Numbered from the stretch's first letter, positions 1-8,667 are shown. The stretch: 64,000 nucleotides of DNA from JAIOSF01 sp963677755 (GCA_963677755.1 OY782506.1:124001-188000), one strand, 5' to 3'. Notes: generated by a model from the sequence alone, not told the origin. Numbers and translations are program-made.

Positions 1-240
1 AGATACAAACTGATCTTTTTGTTCAACCAAAACAACATCTGTGTTTGGTGAAAAAGTTTTTAAATTTTTCGCAATAGAAAGTCCAGACCATCCACCACCA
101 ACTATTACTACTCTAGTGTTTTTTTTCTTTACATTTTTTGTTGTATGTTTATTTAATTGTTCATTTGCATAACCTGGAAGTGCTGCAGATGCGGCTAATA
201 CTGTTGAAAACTTTAAAGCGTCTCTTCGTGAAATTGCCAT
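1..240 (-). CDS. FAD-dependent oxidoreductase, flavocytochrome c sulfide dehydrogenase (FccB)-like, partial
   Basis: Only the first 80 codons lie in the window; the rest is cut by the left edge. The start reads MAISRRDALKFS, a twin-arginine (Tat) signal followed by an Ala-rich hydrophobic stretch, so the folded protein is probably exported with its cofactor. Around residues 44-51 is VVIVGGGWSG, an FAD-binding Rossmann glycine motif. A Tat signal directly before an N-terminal dinucleotide fold is the arrangement of FccB, the flavin subunit of periplasmic sulfide dehydrogenase; sulfide:quinone reductase-like enzymes are the alternative. The divergent SoxW-like thioredoxin gene fits a sulfur-oxidation context. 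The catalytic cysteines are outside the window, so the substrate is inferred. Confidence 0.7.
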   Translation of the reverse strand, partial: MAISRRDALKFSTVLAASAALPGYANEQLNKHTTKNVKKKNTRVVIVGGGWSGLSIAKNLKTFSPNTDVVLVEQKDQFVS

Positions 241-354
241 TTTTAGAATCCTTCTAAGAAGTTTTTTTATATAATAAGTATAGAATATCATCATATTACT
301 TATTGAGTACTTATAGTATTTTATTATAATAGTTGAAACAATTTTGGGGGTTTT

Positions 355-828
355 ATGTACAAAAAATTTTTATTGTTATTGTTGTTGCTTACTTTTGTAA
401 ATGGTAACGAAATAGATATAAATAAACTCGTAGTAGAGGCGAAAGAACAAAATAAATTTATTTTGTTCTTTCACCATGTCCCAGGATGTCCATATTGTAA
501 AGCTATGTTGGATGAAAATTTTAAAGATGAAAATATTTTGAAAATAGTGAATAAAGACTTTATTTATGTAGATATCTATACAGCAGATGAAGATACAATT
601 ATTTTTAAAGATTTTTCAGGAAACCATAAAGAGTTTTCAAAGTATATTGGTGCATTTGCATATCCTGCAACAGTTTTTATGAATCAAGGAGGGGAAGTGA
701 TACATAGAGCAATTGGATATAGAAATATTGATGAACACATTACCGATATAACTTATATATCAACAAAAAGTTATAAAACTATGAACTTTCAGACCTATAA
801 AGAGAAGCGTGATTTTGAAAAAGAGTAA
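355..828 (+). CDS. Periplasmic thioredoxin-fold protein, SoxW-like
   Basis: A 157-residue protein. Residues 1-17 (MYKKFLLLLLLLTFVNG) form a Sec signal peptide. Around residues 42-48 is PGCPYCKAM, a CPYC redox active site, and about 60 residues later YPATVF supplies the cis-proline of the thioredoxin fold. It should be a periplasmic dithiol reductase or oxidase. The fold and the neighbouring FccB-like flavoprotein resemble SoxW, which keeps sulfur-carrying thiols reduced in sulfur oxidation, but no SoxYZ partner is visible here. A GGGGG stretch 5-9 nt before the ATG acts as ribosome-binding site. The next gene overlaps its end by 20 bp, so the two are probably co-translated. Confidence 0.75.
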   Translation: MYKKFLLLLLLLTFVNGNEIDINKLVVEAKEQNKFILFFHHVPGCPYCKAMLDENFKDENILKIVNKDFIYVDIYTADEDTIIFKDFSGNHKEFSKYIGAFAYPATVFMNQGGEVIHRAIGYRNIDEHITDITYISTKSYKTMNFQTYKEKRDFEKE

Positions 829-1312
829 TATAATATTTAATCAAATTGAACCTGTAGAAAACTTATCTTCTGTTCTTAAAGATACTTTTGATATTGACCT
901 TAATATAAGTGGTGGTTGGGGGTATGATAATAAAAGTGCAGTAGTAGTAAATAGTCTTGATATTCCAATTGACCAGTTTTTACATATGTTTGCTACAGTA
1001 AGGGCAACTATAGAGATGAATCTGATGCAAGATGAAGAGAACAGATATGGTGGTATTAAGGTTACTTTTTTAGAGGGAGAGCAATTTGAGATAGAAAATA
1101 AAATGTACGATCATATAACTTTTGAAATTACGGCAATCAATGAAACAAAATATGCAGAATTTATAAAAGAGTATAAAGATAATTATGGAAAAAATAAAGC
1201 TTTTGATATGAGTGATCATTTCAATAGAAGAGAAGAAAATACAATATCTTTAAAGAGTGATTATTGGTTTTGCGGTTTAGAAAAGTATTATCATGAAAAT
1301 AATACAGATTAA
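809..1312 (+). CDS. Conserved hypothetical protein
   Basis: A 167-residue soluble, acidic protein with no signal peptide or membrane segment. I do not recognise a domain. It starts at a GTG inside the preceding gene (a TTG two codons later is an alternative), preceded by AGAG. The segment around residues 33-48 (SGGWGYDNKSAVVV) and the even mix of charged residues suggest a compact alpha/beta fold. Translational coupling to the SoxW-like gene suggests a shared transcript, but there is no direct evidence of function. The ORF is long, uses codons like its neighbours and is followed by an ordinary intergenic gap, so I take it as real. Confidence 0.6.
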   Translation: MILKKSNIIFNQIEPVENLSSVLKDTFDIDLNISGGWGYDNKSAVVVNSLDIPIDQFLHMFATVRATIEMNLMQDEENRYGGIKVTFLEGEQFEIENKMYDHITFEITAINETKYAEFIKEYKDNYGKNKAFDMSDHFNRREENTISLKSDYWFCGLEKYYHENNTD

Positions 1313-1409
1313 TCTATTTAATTCTCTCTTTTTTGGGAATAATCTTGCTCTAACTTATTTTTAATTGAATTTTAGATAAAATTGCGTTCATTTTAGATTA
1401 AGGGTTAAT

Positions 1410-1739
1410 ATGACATCAACATTATTAATAGTACAATTCATTTTAGCAGTGTTACTTTCAATCACTGTATTGCTTCAAAAAAGTTCAAGTATGGGACTAG
1501 GAGCTTATAGTGGTAGCAATGAGTCAATGTTTGGAGCAAAGGGTCCTGCTAATTTTTTAACAAAACTTACGTTTATTTTAGGACTTGTTTTAGTGTTAAA
1601 TACATTGTATTTAGGATATCTTTATAATGAAGAAAATTCAAAAAGTGTTGTAGATGAAGTACAAATAAATAAACTTGTACCAGCATCTCCAACAACTACA
1701 CCTCTACCTCAAAGTGCTCCTGCTGCACCTTCAAAATAG
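1410..1739 (+). CDS. secG: Preprotein translocase subunit SecG
   Basis: A 109-residue protein with two membrane helices (about residues 4-22 and 48-70). They are separated by the family-typical loop LLQKSSSMGLGAYSGS, followed by MFGAKGPANFLTKLT. This is the SecG topology: an accessory subunit of the SecYEG channel in the inner membrane that assists SecA-driven export. The C-terminal tail is Pro/Thr/Ala-rich (about residues 90-109), longer than in E. coli but common in this phylum. The ribosome-binding site is AGGGTT just before the ATG. It heads a co-directional run with the deacetylase, frr and pyrE. Confidence 0.93.
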   Translation: MTSTLLIVQFILAVLLSITVLLQKSSSMGLGAYSGSNESMFGAKGPANFLTKLTFILGLVLVLNTLYLGYLYNEENSKSVVDEVQINKLVPASPTTTPLPQSAPAAPSK

Positions 1740-1754
1740 TCGAAATAGTATAAA

Positions 1755-2732
1755 ATGAGATATTTATTTTTAGTAATAATCTCATTTTCATACCTTTTTG
1801 CAAATGCTCATATATTTGTTTATCACAGGTTTGCTGATGATAGGTACCCAAGTGCTAATACCTCAAAAGAAGAATTAATACGGCAATTTGAATATTTCAA
1901 AAAAAACAATTTACAAGTTGTTCCTTTAGAAAAAATTATCTTAAAATTAAAAAACAAAGAAGATATTCCATCAAATTGGGTAGCTCTTACAATTGATGAT
2001 GCCTATAAAAGTTTTTATGAGAATGGTTTAGAAATTTTTAAACAATATAATTATCCGTTTAGTTTGTATGTATATGTTGAAGCTACAAATAAACATTATG
2101 GTGATTATATGAGTTGGGAACAAATAAAAGAATCATCAAAATATGGAACAATAGGATTACACTCTTATTCTCATCCAAGACTTCAAAACTTAACTTCACA
2201 AGAGGTGATTAGTGATACAAAAAAAGCATACGATATATTTGTAGAAAAATTAAATATTAAGCCAACTTCATATGCGTATCCTTATGGTGAATATAGTGGA
2301 AAAATTACAAAAATTATACGAGAAAAGTTTGATTTTGATGCAATTTTAAATCAAAATACAGGTTCAATAAATAATAAAACAGATCCATATGATATTCCTA
2401 GAATTGCACTTGTAGGTGAAGTAAATATTGAACATAAGTTAAGATATAAAACTTTTGATGTAGAATGGTATGAACCAAAAATATTTCCAGTAGATGGAGT
2501 GTTGAAAAGAGTACATGCAAAAGTTGATTCAAAATATAAAACTTTGAAATTATACATTACAAAAGAGGGTTGGCGAGATGTGCAAGTAAAAGATGGAATA
2601 GTAGATGAAAATTTAAATATTTATCTTAAAAAAGCAAGAACTAGAATTATGTTAGGAAGTGATGTGTTCACAATATCAAACAAAGTACTAAATAAAATTA
2701 AAATTAACAAAGGAGAAATAAATGGTAAATGA
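1755..2732 (+). CDS. Polysaccharide deacetylase family protein (NodB homology), exported
   Basis: A 325-residue protein with an N-terminal signal peptide (residues 1-18, ending LFANAH). The NodB-type carbohydrate esterase family 4 core is visible: VALTIDDAY (the catalytic-base and metal Asp pair, TFDD in most members), LHSYSHPRL (the HSxxHP metal-binding motif) and SYAYPYGEY. It should remove N-acetyl groups from a surface or periplasmic polysaccharide or from peptidoglycan. The roughly 110 residues after the core are a beta-rich tail without recognisable motif. The last 11 bases overlap frr, so the two are translationally coupled, although no functional link is obvious. The start lacks a clear Shine-Dalgarno sequence. 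Confidence 0.85.
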   Translation: MRYLFLVIISFSYLFANAHIFVYHRFADDRYPSANTSKEELIRQFEYFKKNNLQVVPLEKIILKLKNKEDIPSNWVALTIDDAYKSFYENGLEIFKQYNYPFSLYVYVEATNKHYGDYMSWEQIKESSKYGTIGLHSYSHPRLQNLTSQEVISDTKKAYDIFVEKLNIKPTSYAYPYGEYSGKITKIIREKFDFDAILNQNTGSINNKTDPYDIPRIALVGEVNIEHKLRYKTFDVEWYEPKIFPVDGVLKRVHAKVDSKYKTLKLYITKEGWRDVQVKDGIVDENLNIYLKKARTRIMLGSDVFTISNKVLNKIKINKGEINGK

Positions 2733-3279
2733 AATTTATGAAGAAACAAAACAAAACATGGAAAAATCTTTAGAGGCACTAAAAAAAGACTATACTACAT
2801 TACGAACAGGTAAGGTACAAACAAGTATTTTAGATAATATTACAATTGACTATTATGGTACACCTACAGCACTTAATCAAGTGGCAACAGTATTAGCACC
2901 AGATGGAACAACAATAAATATTACACCTTGGGAAAAAAACCTTGTTGGAGATATTGAAAAAGCTATTCAAGAAGCAAATGTAGGTGTAAATCCAAATAAC
3001 AATGGGGAATCAGTGCAATTATTTTTTCCACCAATGACACAAGAACAAAGAAAAGAGAGTGTTAAAGGTGCAAAAACAATGACAGATAATGCAAAAGTTG
3101 CTATTAGAAATGTAAGAAAACACTCAAATGATAGAGTAAAAAAACTACTTAAAGACAAAGAGATAACTGAAGATGAAAACAAAAAATCATTAGATGAGAT
3201 TCAAAAGATTACTGATGGTTATGTTGTAAAAGCAGATGATATGTTTAAAGCAAAAGATGCTGAAATCATGAAGATATAA
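2722..3279 (+). CDS. frr: Ribosome recycling factor
   Basis: A 185-residue protein of standard family length. The signature features are present: the N-terminal helix with LRTGKVQTSILDNITIDYYG, the PLNQVA-like segment (ALNQVATVLAPD), and the C-terminal helical part with RNVRKHSNDRVKKLLKD. With EF-G it splits post-termination ribosomes into subunits in the cytoplasm. AAAGGAG lies 7-13 nt before the ATG, inside the end of the deacetylase gene. pyrE follows after 11 bp, so secG through pyrE is probably one operon. Confidence 0.97.
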   Translation: MVNEIYEETKQNMEKSLEALKKDYTTLRTGKVQTSILDNITIDYYGTPTALNQVATVLAPDGTTINITPWEKNLVGDIEKAIQEANVGVNPNNNGESVQLFFPPMTQEQRKESVKGAKTMTDNAKVAIRNVRKHSNDRVKKLLKDKEITEDENKKSLDEIQKITDGYVVKADDMFKAKDAEIMKI

Positions 3280-3290
3280 AGTAGTATTGA

Positions 3291-3899
3291 ATGAATGTAG
3301 AACAAATATATAGAGATTCAAATGCACTTTTAGAAGGACATTTTAAATTAAGTAGTGGAAATCACTCTCAATTTTATTTACAAAGTGCAAAAGTACTAGA
3401 AGATCCAAAAACTGCAAAACTATTAGCTGAAGCACTAGCTGCACAAATAAAAGCAAGTGGAATACAAGTAGATGCAGTATGTTCTCCAGCTCTTGGGGGA
3501 CTTATCGCGGGGTTTGCACTAGCAACAGCTCTTGATGTACGATTTATTTTTGCTGAACGAGTTGATGGTGAGATGACTATTCGTAGAGGATTTGAAGTTC
3601 AAGAGGGTGAAAAATATATTATCTGTGAAGATATTATTACAACTGGTGGAAGTGCTTTAGAAGCTGCAAAACAAGTTGAAAAAGATGGTGGAATTATTGC
3701 TGGATATGCAGCACTGGCAAATAGAGGATTTTGTACAAGAAATGGTTGCAGTACAGATTCTAAAGTTAACTGTAAACTTCCAAAACATTTACCACTTTTT
3801 GCACTAGAAGACTTTACTTTTGAGATGTATTCTCCAGAGGATTGTCCTTTATGTAAAACAGGTAGTGTTGCTTACAAACCAGGTAGTAGAGGTAACTAA
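3291..3899 (+). CDS. pyrE: Orotate phosphoribosyltransferase
   Basis: A 202-residue cytoplasmic enzyme that converts orotate and PRPP to OMP in pyrimidine synthesis. The PRPP-binding motif is IICEDIITTGGSALEA (about residues 108-123), with the upstream loop FAERVDGEMTIRRGF. The C-terminal 50 residues are cysteine-rich (CTRNGCSTDSKVNC, then EDCPLCKTG). This is longer than in E. coli and could hold a metal; I recall this longer form as usual in Campylobacterota, but that is from memory. It sits 11 bp after frr and 6 bp before the RDD gene. Confidence 0.95.
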   Translation: MNVEQIYRDSNALLEGHFKLSSGNHSQFYLQSAKVLEDPKTAKLLAEALAAQIKASGIQVDAVCSPALGGLIAGFALATALDVRFIFAERVDGEMTIRRGFEVQEGEKYIICEDIITTGGSALEAAKQVEKDGGIIAGYAALANRGFCTRNGCSTDSKVNCKLPKHLPLFALEDFTFEMYSPEDCPLCKTGSVAYKPGSRGN

Positions 3900-3905
3900 A
3901 ACAAA

Positions 3906-4400
3906 ATGGCTAGATGGCGAGATACAAAAAAAGGAAAAACAACTCACTTGAAAGAAACTTCTTCTGATGATAAGTTTATAAATGGACTTTGTGCCTCGCC
4001 ATTAAATCGTCTTAAAGCATTTATTACTGATATGTTTTTAATAATGATGCCAATTATGTATATTACAACATATTTAATTATGGATGGAAAAGATTCTTTT
4101 CAAGGAAGTGAAATAGCAAGAACACTTACTATGATTATTTATGGTGCAATAATAGTTGCATTTTGGGTTAAAAAAGGACAAACTCCAGGTTTTAAAGCAT
4201 ATGATTTAATACTTATTGATGATAAAACTAAAAAAACCTTACCACTTATGAAAGCTATTTTTCGATATATTTTATTTTTAGTAAGTGCTATAAGTATTGT
4301 TGGGTTTCTTATTGTCTTTTTTAGAAAAGATAAAAAAACTTTTCAAGACTTAGTGATGCAAACTTCAGTTATCAGGATTGAAGAAAACACTCAAAAATAG
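3906..4400 (+). CDS. RDD family integral membrane protein
   Basis: A 164-residue protein with three predicted membrane helices (about residues 36-58, 76-94 and 117-141). The family signature is visible: a conserved Arg in LNRLKAFITDMFL (first helix), the Asp within it, and the later GQTPGFKAYDLILID segment followed by KAIFRYILFL. RDD proteins are small inner-membrane proteins of mostly unknown role; some have been linked to ion exchange. The gene is tightly packed between pyrE and an MFS transporter. The MFS start codon directly follows its stop, so the two are co-expressed. Confidence 0.8.
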   Translation: MARWRDTKKGKTTHLKETSSDDKFINGLCASPLNRLKAFITDMFLIMMPIMYITTYLIMDGKDSFQGSEIARTLTMIIYGAIIVAFWVKKGQTPGFKAYDLILIDDKTKKTLPLMKAIFRYILFLVSAISIVGFLIVFFRKDKKTFQDLVMQTSVIRIEENTQK

Positions 4401-5495
4401 ATGCTATTTTTTAAACTTTCGGCATTTTATTTTTTTTATTTTGCAGCGGTTGGGGTATATGTTATATTTCTACCTAAAGCACTTTTAGATATTGGATATA
4501 CTACTACTGAGATTGGGATTGTTTTAGCTCTTGCTCCTTTGATGCGATTTGCAACTCCCTTTTTATTTTTAAAACATATAAATCTTAATCAAACAGTATT
4601 TAAATTTACACTTGTATTTTCTACACTAAACGCTCTATTCTTTTATTTTACAATAAACAACTTTTATGCTTTTATGATAAATAATGCCTTATTGGGAGTT
4701 TGTATTAGTATTCTTTTACCTTATATGGAGGTTATCTCTATTAAAGAGTTAGGGCATAGATATGGTAAATCACGGCTATATGGTTCTATTGGGTTTATGA
4801 TTATAAGTTTAGTAGTAGCTAAAGTTTTAAGTTCTACAGATATAGTATTGCATTTTTATTTAGGAACAATTTTTTTTACTTCATTGGTAGCCTATAGTTT
4901 ATTACAATATGATAGTGTAGAACATGGGGGAGCTGTAGAAGAAGACAAAAAATTCTCCCTTGTAAAATATTGGCCTTTTTGGGTAAGTTTGTTTTTGATG
5001 CAGGTGAGTTTTGGTGGATTTTATAATTTTTTTACTATTTATGAAACAGCCCATGGAATAAGTTTAGAAGTTACAAGTTATTTATGGGCATTTGGTGTTA
5101 TTTGTGAAGTTGCTATGTTTTATTTTCAAGCACCGCTTATGAAGTTTAATCTTTTACATATCATAAAATTTTCTATACTTATTACTGTACTAAGATGGTT
5201 TTTGTTATATCTATTTCCAGATAGCTTAACAATTTCATACTTCACTCAAAGTATTCATGCTTTTAGTTTTGGACTGTATCATAGTGCAGTTATATTGTAT
5301 CTTTATACATTATATTCAAATAAGAAATTAGCACAACAGTTTATGTTAGGTTTTGCTTATGGATTAGGTGGTTTTGTTGGAGCATTTACTTCTGGTTGGT
5401 TTTATGGAGAGTATCTCTTTTTGTATTCATCTATAGTGGCTTTTTTAGCTTATGTTAGTTTACTACTCATGAAAAGAACACAAGCTCTTATCTAA
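4401..5495 (+). CDS. Major facilitator superfamily transporter (MFS_1-like, HcaT/LacY-type)
   Basis: A 364-residue protein made almost entirely of hydrophobic helices, consistent with about 12 membrane spans. The motif GHRYGKSRLYGSIGFMI after helix 4 is the GxxRxWGSxGF signature of the MFS_1-like group that includes HcaT and nucleoside permeases. The two halves are joined by a short charged loop near residue 180 (EHGGAVEEDKK). It should be a proton-coupled secondary transporter, substrate unknown. Its ATG immediately follows the stop of the RDD gene. It ends five bases before a convergent gene. Confidence 0.8.
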   Translation: MLFFKLSAFYFFYFAAVGVYVIFLPKALLDIGYTTTEIGIVLALAPLMRFATPFLFLKHINLNQTVFKFTLVFSTLNALFFYFTINNFYAFMINNALLGVCISILLPYMEVISIKELGHRYGKSRLYGSIGFMIISLVVAKVLSSTDIVLHFYLGTIFFTSLVAYSLLQYDSVEHGGAVEEDKKFSLVKYWPFWVSLFLMQVSFGGFYNFFTIYETAHGISLEVTSYLWAFGVICEVAMFYFQAPLMKFNLLHIIKFSILITVLRWFLLYLFPDSLTISYFTQSIHAFSFGLYHSAVILYLYTLYSNKKLAQQFMLGFAYGLGGFVGAFTSGWFYGEYLFLYSSIVAFLAYVSLLLMKRTQALI

Positions 5496-5500
5496 ATATA

Positions 5501-6145
5501 TTAATTTTCACATTGAAAAATATAATTCACATTTAAAGAGATTTGTATATCATCTTTAATTGGGGAAGTTACTGTTGTACTTTCTTGTCTTGCGAGTGCT
5601 TTATATTGAACGGGAGCATTGTAACTATTGTGTAATGCTATTGATTTAATCTTGCAATTATTGAAAACCTTATTGAGTTTGGAGCTATATTGTTTCCCGT
5701 AATTGTAGGATATAAACTCAAGTTTTGATTTTTCTTTTTCATTTGTTTGTTCTGATACTTTATAAGAGATTTTATTTTGAGTAAGTTTAAGATTGAGTTT
5801 TTTAATTTTAGTTAAAAGTCTTTCATATTTTTTGTAGTCATCAAATTCACAATTAAAATTAATATTAGAATTATATCCTATCTCTACTTTTCTATTCTCC
5901 ACATATTTATAATCAGGATAAATTCTATATTGTCCATCTTTACAAATATCGCTTTTTTCTGTTAATTTTATTGCTTTTGCAAAAAGAGTTTCTATCATCT
6001 TACTTGTTTTTGCAATGTGACTTAAAGAAAAAGAACTTGTTTGGGTAGTTGGTGTAACACTAACTGTAAAAACTTTTTGTTTCGATATATCTAGGGCATA
6101 TAGGTTTATAAGAGTTAAGAAAGAAGTTGCAAATATTTTTATCAT
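5501..6145 (-). CDS. SIMPL-domain (DUF541) periplasmic protein
   Basis: A 214-residue protein from the ATG at 6145, which has AAGGAT in front and begins with a signal peptide (MIKIFATSFLTLINLYA). The reading frame stays open 37 codons further upstream, but that stretch has no ribosome-binding site and runs into the divergent kinase promoter, so I reject it. The mature start VFTVSVTPTTQTSSFSL and the repeated strand-helix pattern with LNLKLTQNKISYKVSEQT resemble SIMPL/DUF541 proteins, which are periplasmic or outer-membrane-associated and of unclear role. The end has ISLNVNYIFQCEN. Assignment to the family is from overall pattern and is moderate. Confidence 0.6.
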   Translation of the reverse strand: MIKIFATSFLTLINLYALDISKQKVFTVSVTPTTQTSSFSLSHIAKTSKMIETLFAKAIKLTEKSDICKDGQYRIYPDYKYVENRKVEIGYNSNINFNCEFDDYKKYERLLTKIKKLNLKLTQNKISYKVSEQTNEKEKSKLEFISYNYGKQYSSKLNKVFNNCKIKSIALHNSYNAPVQYKALARQESTTVTSPIKDDIQISLNVNYIFQCEN

Positions 6146-6222
6146 GAAAAATCCTTTTTGAAAGTTGCATATAAGTATATAGCAATCAAAATTAAACACC
6201 TCTTGTTTAAATACTATTTTGA

Positions 6223-6228
6223 TATACT
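6223..6228 (+). promoter_or_regulatory. Probable -10 box of a leaderless transcript
   Basis: TATACT ends 7 nt before the ATG at 6236 of the receiver-PAS kinase, with no Shine-Dalgarno sequence between. Transcription would begin at or next to the start codon. Confidence 0.5.
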
Positions 6229-6235
6229 TTATTCT

Positions 6236-7717
6236 ATGATTAAAAATATTATACATAATATTCTAATAGTTGCAGATGACTTTGATAGTGATGCAATTAT
6301 CCAAGCAAATAAAAATTACAAATTTCTCAAAGCAAGTAATAAAAGTCAAATTATTGAACGATTAAAGAACAACAATATCTCTTTAGTAATATTTGACATA
6401 GATTTATATGGTTTTGATTTTGTTGACATTTTGGATACTCTTAAAGAAAAAGAATTTTTAGAAAAAAGTTTGGTATTGGTATTGTCAAATATTGAAAATG
6501 TACAACTATTAAAAGATGTTTTAGAAAAAGGGGCAACAACTTTTGTAAAAACACCATTTATAAATGCAGAATTAACATTAAAAATTGAACTTTTGATAAA
6601 AAAACTTGTTGATAAACACCTCATACTAAAGCAACAAAAAGATATAGAAAATAACTTAAATAAGTTACAAGAGTTTATAGATTCTTCTATAAATGCAATG
6701 TATATATTTGAAAATAATATTTGTATAGAGTGTAACTATGAGGGATCAGTTTTATTAGGATTTAAGAGAAAAAAAGAGATTATAAATAAACATATTTTCG
6801 ATATATTTAATACAGTTTCCCAAGAACACCAAGAACTACTCTTATCCAATACTGTAGAACATAATTTTCAAACTACTGTGACAAGTAAGGATAATCAAAC
6901 ATATCATATACAAATCAAAGAACGCAATATATTATTTGATACTGAAAAATTAAAAATAATTTCAGCTATGGATATTACAGATATAAAAAGAAACGAAAAG
7001 ATAATAGCTCAAAAATCAAAACTAGCTTCCATGGGAGAGATGATAGGGAACATAGCACATCAATGGCGACAGCCACTAACGGCTATTTCTATAGCAGCTA
7101 GTGGTATTAAGCTTATGCATGAATTTGGGATTGAGAATCAAAATGAGACTATGGAGAGTTTAGATAATATTGTTAAGAATACAAAATATTTATCAACAAC
7201 AATTGAAGATTTTCAAAACTTTATAAGAAATGATAGAGAAAGTTCTACTTTTTTTATCAAAGATGTTATACAAAGTGCTTTGATGATAATTGATGCCAAT
7301 TTAAAATTAGAAAATGTACAAATATTTAAAAACTATACTGAAGATTTAGAGATTACAACTATTCAAAATGATTTGGTGCAAATCTTATTAAATATTATTA
7401 ACAATGCTATTGATGCCTTGAAAGAGAAACAAAAAGCAGATAAACTCATTTTTATCAATGTATATACAGAGAAAAGTGTTGTTTATATTTCACTTTTGGA
7501 TTCAGCAGGTGGAATATCAGAAAAGATAATAGATAAAATATTTGAACCATATTTTACAACAAAACATCAGGCACAAGGTACAGGATTAGGGCTGTATATG
7601 ACACATCAAATTATTTCAAAACTTGATGGTAAGATTGAAGTGAGCAATAAATCTTTTATACATGATACAAAACAATATCATGGAGCAAAATTCACCATAT
7701 CGTTGCCTTTGGTATAA
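6236..7717 (+). CDS. Hybrid sensor histidine kinase: receiver-PAS-HisKA-HATPase
   Basis: A 493-residue cytoplasmic protein from the ATG at 6236; an upstream in-frame ATG (6158) lies before the likely -10 box and is rejected. Residues about 8-125 form a receiver domain, with probable phospho-acceptor Asp54 (VIFDIDLYG) and conserved Lys105 (FVKTPF). A PAS domain follows (about 140-255), then a kinase core with H-box GEMIGNIAHQWRQPL, N-box NIINNAIDAL, and ATP-lid motifs DSAGGIS and GTGLGLYM. There is no membrane segment. An N-terminal receiver suggests that another kinase or phosphotransfer protein feeds into it. No partner response regulator is adjacent. The core is shared with the four kinases further downstream. 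Confidence 0.9.
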   Translation: MIKNIIHNILIVADDFDSDAIIQANKNYKFLKASNKSQIIERLKNNNISLVIFDIDLYGFDFVDILDTLKEKEFLEKSLVLVLSNIENVQLLKDVLEKGATTFVKTPFINAELTLKIELLIKKLVDKHLILKQQKDIENNLNKLQEFIDSSINAMYIFENNICIECNYEGSVLLGFKRKKEIINKHIFDIFNTVSQEHQELLLSNTVEHNFQTTVTSKDNQTYHIQIKERNILFDTEKLKIISAMDITDIKRNEKIIAQKSKLASMGEMIGNIAHQWRQPLTAISIAASGIKLMHEFGIENQNETMESLDNIVKNTKYLSTTIEDFQNFIRNDRESSTFFIKDVIQSALMIIDANLKLENVQIFKNYTEDLEITTIQNDLVQILLNIINNAIDALKEKQKADKLIFINVYTEKSVVYISLLDSAGGISEKIIDKIFEPYFTTKHQAQGTGLGLYMTHQIISKLDGKIEVSNKSFIHDTKQYHGAKFTISLPLV

Positions 7718-7727
7718 ATTAACAAAT

Positions 7728-8186
7728 TTATTTTATTTTTTTATTGGTATCTTCTATTTTTCTTGCTAATACTTCTGCAATATTTCTATAAAATACAGCA
7801 TAAATATTCCCATGTTGTCCTAGTTGATATTCATTGATTGTAAAGCCAATTAAAATATTTGTTTCTCCATTGGTAACACATGTTGCTGTTCTTTCTTGGT
7901 CAAGGACTACTTGCATTTCACCGATTATTGCACCTGTTTGTAAAGTTGTTACTGTTTTTGTAAGACCATATTCATCTCTAAGGTTTACTTTAATACTACC
8001 AGACAATACATAGTATATATAGGGATTTTTAGTTTCACCTTGTCGAAAGACTGTTTCATTTCGATTATATTTTTTAAAAACAACCTCTTTAATCAAAGTT
8101 TCTATTTGATAATCAGTTAAATCTTTAAAAAAGTTTATTTTATTTTTCGCTCGTATGAGTTGTTCAAGTGCTTCATTATCTACCAT
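7728..8186 (-). CDS. Stand-alone cyclic nucleotide-binding domain protein (copy 2)
   Basis: A 152-residue protein that is one Crp-type cNMP-binding beta-barrel with flanking helices and no DNA-binding domain. The phosphate-binding cassette region reads GAIIGEMQVVLDQERTATC, matching the FGE...R.A pattern of the family loosely, so the ligand may be a cyclic nucleotide or something else. It is clearly a paralogue of the gene just upstream (8204-8659): same length, same ends (MVD.EAL at the start, NKK.K at the end). A ribosome-binding site GGGAG precedes the ATG. With uvrB it forms a same-strand run. Lacking an output domain, it probably acts by protein contact. Confidence 0.8.
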   Translation of the reverse strand: MVDNEALEQLIRAKNKINFFKDLTDYQIETLIKEVVFKKYNRNETVFRQGETKNPYIYYVLSGSIKVNLRDEYGLTKTVTTLQTGAIIGEMQVVLDQERTATCVTNGETNILIGFTINEYQLGQHGNIYAVFYRNIAEVLARKIEDTNKKIK

Positions 8187-8203
8187 AAGACTCCCTTTGT
8201 ATA

Positions 8204-8659
8204 TTATTTTACTCTTTTATTTGTTGCTACAAGCTTATTTGCAATAACCTGTGCCATATTTTTATAAAAAATAGCGTATGCTTCACTATATTTTCCAAAT
8301 GTAAAATGTTCAATAGTAAATCCAATAACAATAGTACCACCAGTACTAGCAATACATTCTGCTGTTCTATCTCCGTTTAGAATAGGTTTCATCTCACCTA
8401 TTAATGAACCTTTATGTAATGTTGCTATTGATTTATGGATACCTTGATCTACAATATTTATATTGACACTTCCATTGATAATAAAATATATAAAGTCATC
8501 TTTGTGTTCACCTTGAGTAAATATTATTTCACTCGTCGCATATTTTTTAAGTACCACATCTTTAATAAGGACACGCACTTGTTCTGTAGTAAGACCTTCA
8601 AAGATACTAATTTGATCTTTAAATTTTAATAGTTGTTTAAGGGCATCATCATCTACCAT
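8204..8659 (-). CDS. Stand-alone cyclic nucleotide-binding domain protein (copy 1)
   Basis: A 151-residue cNMP-binding domain protein without HTH, paralogous to the following gene. The cassette segment is GSLIGEMKPILNGDRTAEC, and the barrel strands carry IIFTQGEHKDDFIYFIING. Start MVDDDALKQLL is preceded by AGGAGAAATT, a good ribosome-binding site. It lies 8 bp after uvrB and 17 bp before its paralogue. The pair looks like a tandem duplication that has since diverged, because many residues differ across the whole length. Function is unknown; proteins of this shape can act as regulatory subunits. Confidence 0.8.
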   Translation of the reverse strand: MVDDDALKQLLKFKDQISIFEGLTTEQVRVLIKDVVLKKYATSEIIFTQGEHKDDFIYFIINGSVNINIVDQGIHKSIATLHKGSLIGEMKPILNGDRTAECIASTGGTIVIGFTIEHFTFGKYSEAYAIFYKNMAQVIANKLVATNKRVK

Positions 8660-8667
8660 AATTTCTC

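Noticed and set aside
6158..6235. Upstream start for the receiver-PAS kinase
   Set aside because: The extra 26 residues are not part of a receiver fold, and the ATG at 6158 lies before the likely -10 box.
6146..6256. N-terminal extension of the SIMPL gene
   Set aside because: The extension has no ribosome-binding site, runs over the divergent kinase start and would bury a clear signal peptide.
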